Source: Bacteroides intestinalis (GTDB lineage: Bacteria; Bacteroidota; Bacteroidia; Bacteroidales; Bacteroidaceae). Taken from it: a stretch of DNA of 64,000 nt. A program made the translations under genes and the position numbers. Shown in pieces: positions 47,630-54,590 of this stretch. The number at the start of each line of letters is the position of its first letter. The stretch's first letter is position 1. The notes beneath the pieces were generated by a model. The model was not told the DNA's origin. It made no database searches and saw only the letters and a list, made by a program, of their open reading frames with translations. The DNA is taken from positions 372,001-436,000 of the forward strand of contig NZ_QRZF01000004.1 in NCBI RefSeq assembly GCF_003464595.1. The letters run 5' to 3'.

Positions 47630-49660
47630 TTATTTAATCCTATAATCATACTTATCCGGCAGTAGGAAAGTGACTTCACATCCAATTTCACCATTGGATA
47701 AAGAAACATTATGTATAGCTACATCTATTGTTTCCTTATTTTTCATATTCAATATCTGAATTGTTTGCATAATAACTTTCATACCTGTACCAGTTCCCCT
47801 GTTCCGGCTATTTGGACGATAACCTCCACCATTATCCCTGATTTGAATAGAGATTCCATTGGCTTGGCGAGCAATAATAATCCACAAATTTCTTTCTCCT
47901 TCCTTCTCTTTCAGAGCATGCTTCACCGCATTTTCTACAGGAATCTGTATCAACATAGAAGGCAGCTGAACTTGCTCAGGATTCACACCTTCACCAATCT
48001 CTATCATCGGATGGAAAGTTATCCCTAATGAGCGACGCTCCAAATCGATATAGGTTTTCACAAAATCCAGTTCTTCTGCTAAAGTGACACATAATTGCTC
48101 AGCCAGTTCCAAATTACGCCGCATCAGTTTGACCAAGGAAGATAGTTCCTGCTTCTCTTCCGCTTTCCTTCCTGCCATTTCCTGATTAAGCACATTAAAG
48201 ATGAAATGAGGAGATAAGCGGTTACGGATATTTTCCAAACGAAGTGAAGAAACTGTACGACGGTTTTGAGCTAACAATAACGCACGCTTCTTCTTACTGT
48301 ACAGATAGACAAAAACAACCACCAGTAAGGTAATAGTGGTAAGGGCAATCCATAAGGTCTCCATCTGCCGAAGTTCAAGAACTTCATTCTCCTTTTCCCG
48401 GATAAAAACTTTCTGCGCCATCACTGTAGAATCCTGCTGGTAACGCAAGGCCAGATCAGCCGTACGCATCTCTACACGCTCATTACGGATAGAATCATCC
48501 ATCCGATTATTTTCTTTCAAATAAAAATATGCCTTCCGATAATCTCCCGTTTCTTCATAATATTGCTGCAGATACTTATTGCGTATATTCACCATATCCG
48601 GATCAATATCCGGTGAAGTTATGCTTTCTGATAAAATACGCCAAGCTTTAGGCAAGTCTTTCTGAATCAGTGCCAATTCTATTTTCTGTGTATCAATATA
48701 ATAAAGTGCAGTTGTTATTCCTGTTTTCTCAAAAAAAAGTTGGCACTTGTTGATATATTTAGCTGCAGAATCGGGTTCATCCACTTGCAAGAAGCAATCT
48801 CCCAAATTCAACCAACCCAAGTTCAACTCGAAAACCATATCGGGATAACCTTCAACAAGATCAGTTACTTTTCGGAAATAATCGATAGCCGTTTCATAAT
48901 CTCCCCGATAATAATAAGAAGTCCCGCGGTTGTTCAGATAGAAATGCTTCTCAAAAGGCAACATGTCCTCATAGCTTCTGGCCGCAAGATTATAATAATA
49001 ATCACATTGCTCAAAATCACGCAAAGCCACATATATCTGTGCTAGTCCATAATAAATCGGCGGTTTCTTTGTAGAAGTGATATTTAGTGAATCGCACAAT
49101 AACAGTGCTCTCCTGTACCATGCCGCTCCCACGTCCAATTTACCTAAACGGTTAGTAGCATCAGCCAGATTCATCAGAATATCAGGTACAACTTCTATTT
49201 TAGTGCCATGCATCCGCAGTTCATAAGCTTTTCGGAAATAAACTTCTGCAGAATCCATATGCCCTGTACGCGCATAGATATTCCCCTTCATATTAAAACA
49301 ATCAGACTGTAAATCTGCCAATTGCGGAGAGAAGGGCTGTCTTTCTGTGAAATCTTCGATTTGTTGTATTAAGAGCCGGGCAGAATCCATATCAGAAGAC
49401 ATCATACAAGTCTTAGAAGCCACAATCAGATAGTTATAACGTACCAGACTGTCTTTAATTTCTTGCATTTTTTGCAATGCTTGTGTACGTACTTTCCGAG
49501 GAGCAATAGATACGGAATCTCCATTTGCTGTGAAAAATGCTTCGAATGCTTGCATCTCATCTTGTTCTATTTTTTGTTTGTGAGGTGTACAAGCCGCCAA
49601 GACAACAAATGCTATTACTACAATGCATAGTAGTCTTTCAATCCACATTATTTTCCACAT
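47630..49660 (-). CDS. TPR-containing LytS-type sensor histidine kinase
   Basis: 676 residues. The N-terminus LLCIVVIAFVVLAACTPHKQK is a signal/lipobox-like segment. About 400 residues of TPR-type helical repeats follow (GHMDSAEVYFRKAYELRMHGT, GDYETAIDYFRKVTDLVEGYP). Then come a membrane span (LWIALTTITLLVVVFVYLYSKKKR), the His_kinase H box RNRLSPHFIFNVLNQEM, N box IPVENAVKHAL and the G box RGTGTGMKV. The H box has SPHFIFN in place of the family's NPHFLFN. It phosphorylates the LytTR regulator. The ligand sensed by the periplasmic TPR part is unknown. Confidence 0.92.
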   Translation of the reverse strand: MWKIMWIERLLCIVVIAFVVLAACTPHKQKIEQDEMQAFEAFFTANGDSVSIAPRKVRTQALQKMQEIKDSLVRYNYLIVASKTCMMSSDMDSARLLIQQIEDFTERQPFSPQLADLQSDCFNMKGNIYARTGHMDSAEVYFRKAYELRMHGTKIEVVPDILMNLADATNRLGKLDVGAAWYRRALLLCDSLNITSTKKPPIYYGLAQIYVALRDFEQCDYYYNLAARSYEDMLPFEKHFYLNNRGTSYYYRGDYETAIDYFRKVTDLVEGYPDMVFELNLGWLNLGDCFLQVDEPDSAAKYINKCQLFFEKTGITTALYYIDTQKIELALIQKDLPKAWRILSESITSPDIDPDMVNIRNKYLQQYYEETGDYRKAYFYLKENNRMDDSIRNERVEMRTADLALRYQQDSTVMAQKVFIREKENEVLELRQMETLWIALTTITLLVVVFVYLYSKKKRALLLAQNRRTVSSLRLENIRNRLSPHFIFNVLNQEMAGRKAEEKQELSSLVKLMRRNLELAEQLCVTLAEELDFVKTYIDLERRSLGITFHPMIEIGEGVNPEQVQLPSMLIQIPVENAVKHALKEKEGERNLWIIIARQANGISIQIRDNGGGYRPNSRNRGTGTGMKVIMQTIQILNMKNKETIDVAIHNVSLSNGEIGCEVTFLLPDKYDYRIK

Positions 49661-49687
49661 AGTACGAGAATTAGCAATTTATTCGCA

Positions 49688-49717
49688 CAAACATACTGTT
49701 TTTTGATGATATACAAT
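49688..49717 (-). promoter_or_regulatory. Promoter for the kinase-regulator operon
   Basis: On the minus strand ATTG (49717-49714), 18 nt, TATGTTTG (49695-49688); the -7 box is a perfect TAnnTTTG and the -33 box has one mismatch. It lies 28 nt before the ATG. Confidence 0.6.
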
Positions 49718-49869
49718 AGTAGTTTATTAAATTTTCCGGAAAAATTATCGCATTTATAACTTGAACTCAGGTCTCAATAAAAGTTAGTTTCATTTTACCC
49801 TCACTACCACCACTCTTGAAATAGATCGGTGATATTTAGAATATTAAGTATGAGTGAGAGTAAAAAATA

Positions 49870-49898
49870 GCGTGAGAGTAGAAGGCTTACTCTCACGC
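49870..49898. terminator. Hairpin, terminator-like
   Basis: GCGTGAGAGTA and TACTCTCACGC make a perfect 11-bp stem with a 7-nt loop, followed by CCGATTTTTACATTTTT. Upstream, TTTTACCCTCACT and AGTGAGAGTAAAA form an outer, imperfect pair. No gene ends here on the plus strand, so the role is unclear. Confidence 0.5.
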
Positions 49899-50101
49899 CC
49901 GATTTTTACATTTTTACGCTTTATCCTCCTCTGTTACAAGATAATATCCTATATACGGTGTATATATCAAACGCACCCGTAATCTATGTTTTTTTGTTTT
50001 TTTCCCGCATAAACGGCAGATATACCCATTGTAGTCGACTTCATTATGACGCGAGCTTACGAAGACACGACCTTACAGTATAACTTTGTTAACTCCACAT
50101 G

Positions 50102-50233
50102 GTAACTCCATTTACATGCCGAAGTAAAGGCATTTACACCCTTAGGTAAAGGGCGTTACAATAGGAGGTAAAGGGCGTTACATCCTTCGGTAAATGCTTT
50201 TACCACGCCATGCAAATGCAATGTAAATGCAAT
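50102..50233. repeat. Tandem array, 22-bp period, GTAA/TTAC half-sites
   Basis: Five clear units start at 50102, 50124, 50146, 50168 and 50190, and a degenerate sixth at 50212. Each unit places GTAA(A) and, 11 bp later, TTAC, giving inverted half-sites in alternating orientation. A 16-nt stretch, GGTAAAGGGCGTTACA, recurs exactly at 50145 and 50167. The design resembles an operator or iteron array but no known protein site is recognised. Confidence 0.8.
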
Positions 50234-50467
50234 ACACTGATAATTAACCCACTAACGAAACAGAAAAGGTTCATCCTCATTACTGTTCTTTTCCATGGTT
50301 CATAGATAATACTATACGAGATTTTTTGCCAGTCAATTGCTTTATTTGAAGTTCCGCAAGCTTTGTAAAAAGCTTAAGATAGTTTTTTATGGGTGCATCT
50401 GGAAAACAAAGAGTATCTGATCTTATTTATAAAATTATATAAAAACAGGAAATATCTTACTTACAAT

Positions 50468-50555
50468 AAGTTAAGAGCTTGTCAACAAGAAGTTAACTCT
50501 TTGTAAGCAAGAAGTTAATTCCTTGTCGACAAAGAGTTGAACTTCCATAAGAGAC
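50468..50555. repeat. Tandem array, 22-bp period, AAGTTAA/TTGTnnnCAAG units
   Basis: The 11-mers are AAGTTAAGAGC/TTGTCAACAAG, AAGTTAACTCT/TTGTAAGCAAG, AAGTTAATTCC/TTGTCGACAAA and a degenerate GAGTTGAACTT/CCATAAGAGAC. A further half unit TTACTTACAAT precedes them. Several CTTGT...ACAAG centres are palindromic. Period and half-site alternation are the same as in the neighbouring array although the bases differ. Confidence 0.8.
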
Positions 50556-50684
50556 TAATTATCAGACACAAGAGCATAAGATATAGAAGTCATCTGTATG
50601 CGATATTATTACTGTAAACTCAAGAAACCAGTTTCAGACTCTAAGCTAATCCGTCTTTTCAACCCTAACTCTTAATAAAACTGT

Positions 50685-50747
50685 CAGAATAATCCTCTTT
50701 TTAACCAGAATAAGACATCTTTTCGGCAGAATAAGAGTATCTGAACA
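50685..50747. repeat. Three direct repeats with 21-bp period before the operon promoter
   Basis: CAGAATAA starts at 50685, 50706 and 50727, and CTCTTTT/ATCTTTT follows in the first two units. The array ends 8 nt before the -33 box at 50756, a position suited to an activator or repressor array. Confidence 0.7.
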
Positions 50748-50755
50748 AATTGTTG

Positions 50756-50787
50756 TTTGCACATAAAGTATTATTACTTTATTTTTG
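50756..50787 (+). promoter_or_regulatory. Canonical promoter of the chaperone/AAA gene set
   Basis: TTTG (50756-50759), exactly 20 nt, TATTTTTG (50780-50787), a full match to the Bacteroides housekeeping consensus. The predicted leader to the first ATG (50898) is about 105 nt. Confidence 0.85.
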
Positions 50788-50897
50788 AACAAATATAGTA
50801 TAGCTCTTATATCATAATACAAAAGACGTTAAATAACAGGTAACAGCTAAATTATTGGAGCCGTACTACCTTCTAATTTAACAAAGAAGGAAAGAAT

Positions 50898-51086
50898 ATG
50901 GAAACACAATTAATAATAGGCCCCCTTGTAGGAGCAATCATCGGACTCATCACAAATGGCATTGCCATAAAGATGATATTCAGACCATTATATGCTAAAT
51001 ATTTATGGGGATGGAAATTGCCATTTACCCCCGGTTTGATTCCTAAAGAAAAAGGTAGGATGGCAAAATCTATAATCTCTTCATAA
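50898..51086 (+). CDS. Truncated DUF445 membrane protein
   Basis: 62 residues. A glycine-rich membrane helix (IIGPLVGAIIGLITNGIAIKMIF) and the motif LPFTPGLIPKEKGRMAKSI are the conserved start of DUF445 (YheB-like) membrane proteins, which are normally about 200-400 residues. The frame ends at a stop right after this, and the next 60 nt show no continuation. It may be a relic or a conserved miniprotein; it is first after the canonical promoter, with AAAGAAGGAAAGA before the ATG. Confidence 0.7.
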   Translation: METQLIIGPLVGAIIGLITNGIAIKMIFRPLYAKYLWGWKLPFTPGLIPKEKGRMAKSIISS

Positions 51087-51146
51087 GAAAGTCATCATTC
51101 GATAAACAAACTCAATATACTTTTTACAAATAAATCTATAGATATT

Positions 51147-51911
51147 ATGAAATACCCCAAAGGAATTTGCAATAAAATAGAAATATCATCCCTCTCATTA
51201 CCTCAGCTCATTAAATTACTAAAACAGCAAAATACTTTTGCTGAACATGAATTTGTCCGTCGTATCTCCAACAATGCAAAGCAGGAAGTTCAATACTTTC
51301 TAAATGAATACTCTATACCTATGCTTAACAGCATTGGAAAAGATATCCATGCAGATGTCACTATAGATACATCAGGCCGAGTTTTATATTATCAAAGTCT
51401 AATAGCACCGTATTATTTCTTTATCTCAGCCCAAAACCTCGAATGGCATAAGTTATGCTTGTTTAAGAATAAGGATGATGCAAGCCTCGCCTCATATCTA
51501 TCTTGTATAACTTCTCGCTTCTTCCGTAAGGAAAAGATGAAAGAAGATAATAACAGCTTAAATAAAAATTCCATTTCTGTGCAAGAAAATGAAGACGTAG
51601 CTATTCTATTAGAACAGAGGGAAGATATTGATGAAACAATTGATCCCACTCTTTTATCACTTGCATTAAAGGCCAAAGACAGGTTACCAGATGAACGAGA
51701 CCGTAAAGTAATAGAGCTTCTCATTATGGATGATACTGATACACTTGATGCATTTGAAGAACTGTCAGCTTATATTGTACCAAAAAAATCACCACCTATT
51801 AAGGATTGGGACAATAAACGAAAACAAAATGCAGTTTCCCTACTCAAACTAAGGGCAAAAGAGCACTTAAGAATTGAATTTCAAAAACTATTAAAAGAAG
51901 AAAAAATATGA
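51147..51911 (+). CDS. Divergent sigma-70-like protein
   Basis: 254 residues. The middle (WHKLCLFKNKDDASLASYLSCITSRFFRKEK, about 100-132) resembles the region-2 end of a Bacteroidetes sigma-factor group, in which a SSL.TWL..IA.RFF.K pattern is usual. The end (DRLPDERDRKVIELLIMDD, then NKRKQNAVSLLKLRAKEHLRIEF) resembles region 4 with its recognition helix. The N-terminal 60 residues are not recognised. Overlap of its stop by 4 nt with the next small gene suggests a coupled sigma/anti-sigma pair. The family call is inference; a different DNA-binding protein is possible. Confidence 0.5.
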   Translation: MKYPKGICNKIEISSLSLPQLIKLLKQQNTFAEHEFVRRISNNAKQEVQYFLNEYSIPMLNSIGKDIHADVTIDTSGRVLYYQSLIAPYYFFISAQNLEWHKLCLFKNKDDASLASYLSCITSRFFRKEKMKEDNNSLNKNSISVQENEDVAILLEQREDIDETIDPTLLSLALKAKDRLPDERDRKVIELLIMDDTDTLDAFEELSAYIVPKKSPPIKDWDNKRKQNAVSLLKLRAKEHLRIEFQKLLKEEKI

Positions 51912-52177
51912 GAACATATTTTATTACCGATGCAGAACTTATTGCCTACATAGAAGGCAGGCTATCACGATCTGAGAGAAAGTTTCTCTATTCTCGACTG
52001 CGTGCTAACAATGAGCTGGAACTTTTAGCAACTATAGAACGCAGTTACCTTGCGCTTAATAAAGATATGGTTGATGAACTTCTTGGAGAAGACACTTTCT
52101 ATGATGAAAAGTCAACAGCAAAAGACTCATTCACTATAGCGGCAAGTAAAATCGATCCAACCAAAGATTTCAGATAA
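51908..52177 (+). CDS. Small protein, possible anti-sigma partner
   Basis: 89 residues. The start, FITDAELIAYIEGRLSRSERKFLYSRLRANNELELLATIERSY, follows the pattern of anti-sigma N-terminal helices (a short YIEGxLS segment and a helix that packs on a sigma factor), but there is no zinc-binding HxxxCxxC and no membrane span. The ATG overlaps the upstream stop by 4 nt, so translation is likely coupled. I do not recognise the C-terminus. Confidence 0.55.
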   Translation: MRTYFITDAELIAYIEGRLSRSERKFLYSRLRANNELELLATIERSYLALNKDMVDELLGEDTFYDEKSTAKDSFTIAASKIDPTKDFR

Positions 52178-52264
52178 AAAGACCACCAATAACTGAAAGA
52201 AAATACAGAGTTGAGACTCTATATAAATAAACAAATTAATTTACTCATTAAAAAAAGAATTATT

Positions 52265-53371
52265 ATGAATGTAGATTTCAACAAACAGCAGTTCCAGCAA
52301 ATGATGGACAGAGCGTATCAATTTGGGAGTAACCGCCCAAGTGGAATGACCCAAGATGAATATTGCCAACAATATATCATTGACCATCTTCCCAATATAA
52401 GTCAGAGTGAAGCACAAGAAATTATTGCAAAGATAAAAATTGGCATTGATACTTTCAACCGCGGCATTGACACTTTTGCAACAGAAGATGGATTTAATCA
52501 CCAAGCAGCAATTACATCTCTTATTAAAGGAAAAAGCCAACAAGAATGCTTCGATCTTTTAGTGAACATCCTCCTTGTAGCACGTGTTTCCAAAATTGAT
52601 CCATCAGAACTCAACACACTTACAGACGAGCAACTCAAAAGTCTTCGTGAACAGATTATATCCGGACGCGAAATAGCAGATGACACCATTGCAGTGCTCC
52701 AACAAGAAGCTATTATTGCCATGGAAGAAATGAACATTCTCGGAGCAAATATCCCCGAAAGTATTGAAAATGCGACTGGAGACATCACAGAATTACGTAA
52801 GTTTCTCGCGGACAGTGACAACACACTTTACACCGCCGTTTTGACTTATATCGATAGCCGTAACGGTAAAATAAACGAACTCAGCGAGTCAACGCCTGAA
52901 AACATCGGTATGACAGTTGCCGCCGGTATTCAAGAAGCTAAAGTTACCACACAATTGCAAGACAACATTATTGATCTTCCCACTTGGGCCAAATGGATTA
53001 AAATAATTGGTGGGGTATTACTCTGGGGAACACTTCTTCTCAGCGGTATCTTTCTTGCGTTTTTCGGTATTATGCCTTTATGTATGCTAATCTTCAATTG
53101 GCTCGGAGCCGGCACATTCGCAACAATTATCGCCCTAGCTGTCGCTCTTTATGGCTCTTTTGAAGTTTCCGAATTCATCCAAAAATATCTCATAGAACCA
53201 ACTATTAATAAAGCGGGCGAACTTTATGACAAACTCATTCAATGGATCGAAAAGAAACGTCAAGATAACCCTGCAACAATGGAGGCTGTACAAAATCTTG
53301 AAACTTCTGATGCAAATATTATGGAAACCGAATCAGGCACAAATGTACAACCGCAAGTGGTCCTTGAATAA
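52265..53371 (+). CDS. Membrane protein of unknown function
   Basis: 368 residues from the ATG at 52265 (MNVDFNKQQFQQMMDRAYQFG); an in-frame ATG at 52211 adds 18 residues in the untranslated-looking leader. A long helical, acidic N-terminal part (about 1-240, with DTIAVLQQEAIIAMEEMNILG) precedes two close membrane segments (IIGGVLLWGTLLLSGIFLAFFGIM and GAGTFATIIALAVALYGSF) and a short Glu/Asn-rich tail. No family is recognised. It is followed by a hairpin at 53382-53417. Confidence 0.75.
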   Translation: MNVDFNKQQFQQMMDRAYQFGSNRPSGMTQDEYCQQYIIDHLPNISQSEAQEIIAKIKIGIDTFNRGIDTFATEDGFNHQAAITSLIKGKSQQECFDLLVNILLVARVSKIDPSELNTLTDEQLKSLREQIISGREIADDTIAVLQQEAIIAMEEMNILGANIPESIENATGDITELRKFLADSDNTLYTAVLTYIDSRNGKINELSESTPENIGMTVAAGIQEAKVTTQLQDNIIDLPTWAKWIKIIGGVLLWGTLLLSGIFLAFFGIMPLCMLIFNWLGAGTFATIIALAVALYGSFEVSEFIQKYLIEPTINKAGELYDKLIQWIEKKRQDNPATMEAVQNLETSDANIMETESGTNVQPQVVLE

Positions 53372-53381
53372 TAACCATGCG

Positions 53382-53417
53382 TAACTATTGAGGGTAATTC
53401 TATACCCTCAATAGTTA
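53382..53417 (+). terminator. Hairpin after the membrane-protein gene
   Basis: TAACTATTGAGGGTA pairs with TACCCTCAATAGTTA; the stem is 13-15 bp with a short loop. It lies inside the gene set and has no strong U run, so partial termination or RNA processing is more likely than a full stop. Confidence 0.6.
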
Positions 53418-53442
53418 GTTCTTACATAATAACTTAAGCAAA

Positions 53443-54078
53443 ATGGAACCTATAACACTAGCACTCCTGGCAGTTGGAGTCTCAGTCACTTATATTATAA
53501 AAGTGGCAATAAAGAATTATAATACAGCACAACAGCTTCGAGATATTATAAACAAACATACCAATTATATTGACGCAACTTATGAGCCACATGGTAATGA
53601 TTTACAAATGGCAGCAGCTTGTACAGAATCCCTAAACAGGAATTTTAAAGGAGAAGATATCCTTTCATGCTGGAATAAGATGTCAATTGACGAACGTAAA
53701 CAAAAAGTAATAACACTTACTAAAGAAGCTGCTTCTATCATGGGAGTCGAAGTTAACAATATTGTTTTCGATGAATCTACAACACGCTATGGATCTTATA
53801 GTCCAAATGGTACTATTTGTTTTAGCGAACCTTTTTTAGCATGCGACAGCCAAGGAGAAATAATACGCACCATCTATCATGAATTGAAACATGGAACCCA
53901 AGAGAAAGCAATCCAAGCGGGAACAAATAATCCGTACGGCTACGATACGCCAACACTGGTCGTTTGGGTAGAAAATAATCTCAAATATGAAAATGGTGAC
54001 CAAGATTTTCTGTTTTATTACGGACAACAAATCGAAGTTGATGCTCGCGGATTTGCCCAATCAGTATTCCAAGGATAA
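53443..54078 (+). CDS. Membrane-anchored zinc metallopeptidase-like protein
   Basis: 211 residues. One N-terminal membrane helix (ITLALLAVGVSVTYIIKVAI) is followed by a globular domain with IIRTIYHELKHGTQEKAI. HELKH (146-150) is the HExxH zinc site, and FYYGQQIEVDARGFAQ offers Glu198 as a plausible third ligand. SYSPNGTICFSE resembles the strand before the active-site helix in small peptidases. I cannot name the family. It could cut a membrane partner, for example a neighbouring protein, but that is inference. Confidence 0.7.
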   Translation: MEPITLALLAVGVSVTYIIKVAIKNYNTAQQLRDIINKHTNYIDATYEPHGNDLQMAAACTESLNRNFKGEDILSCWNKMSIDERKQKVITLTKEAASIMGVEVNNIVFDESTTRYGSYSPNGTICFSEPFLACDSQGEIIRTIYHELKHGTQEKAIQAGTNNPYGYDTPTLVVWVENNLKYENGDQDFLFYYGQQIEVDARGFAQSVFQG

Positions 54079-54116
54079 TACATTCAATTGTATATAAACA
54101 ACTATATAATAAAATT

Positions 54117-54587
54117 ATGCGACCCTTATTCAAGAAACTATACATCTATTTGAAAAGTAGTAACCCCAATGTATCAATTCGTAGTTTTTTAAACATCTAC
54201 GTCGAAGTATTGGGAACATGCCAATCCACCAAAGAAGCTATTGAAGATTGGCTTGACACAGGAAAATTACCTAATAACGAGGTAAGGATAAAAGATAATC
54301 TACTCACCATAACAGTAGAAAGTCTAGTGAAGGATATGAAGATGAGCCCATTGCGAGCTTTACTAACAATTGATACTATTGCGCGTAGACCAGATGCATC
54401 AGCAGACATACTGAATGCCTGGCTACATCGTCCTGTTGTATCAGAAAGCATTGAAGAGTACCGAAAAAAAGTTGATCCTGAGATTCTTAAAATGGCAGAT
54501 GAATTAATGGCAAAGGAAGAAGAAGAATATAGATCTCAGAATTCTGAAATAATGGAAGCTATTGATAAGTTATCAAAACAAGAGTAA
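54117..54587 (+). CDS. Hypothetical protein
   Basis: 156 residues, soluble, mainly helical, with an acidic C-terminal helix (ADELMAKEEEEYRSQNSEIMEAIDKLSKQE). The middle TVESLVKDMKMSPLRALLTIDTIARRPD has no known motif. It starts 38 nt after the peptidase gene and ends 3 nt before the AAA gene, so it is closely tied to the latter and may be its adaptor. Not recognised. Confidence 0.7.
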   Translation: MRPLFKKLYIYLKSSNPNVSIRSFLNIYVEVLGTCQSTKEAIEDWLDTGKLPNNEVRIKDNLLTITVESLVKDMKMSPLRALLTIDTIARRPDASADILNAWLHRPVVSESIEEYRKKVDPEILKMADELMAKEEEEYRSQNSEIMEAIDKLSKQE

Positions 54588-54590
54588 AAT

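Larger units (their letters stand above)
49661..50897. other. 1.2-kb non-coding region rich in palindromes and tandem arrays
   Basis: No convincing gene is seen on either strand. From left to right it holds the kinase promoter, a hairpin at 49870-49898, a TATATAC/GTATATA palindrome (49950-49966), three tandem arrays with 21-22 bp periods (50102-50233, 50468-50555, 50685-50747), and the promoter at 50756-50787. An AAGCTT inverted pair lies near 50357-50374. The stretch is unusually long for a Bacteroides gap. Confidence 0.75.

Noticed and set aside
50102-50555. CRISPR array
   Set aside because: Units follow directly without spacers of uniform unique sequence, and no cas gene is present.
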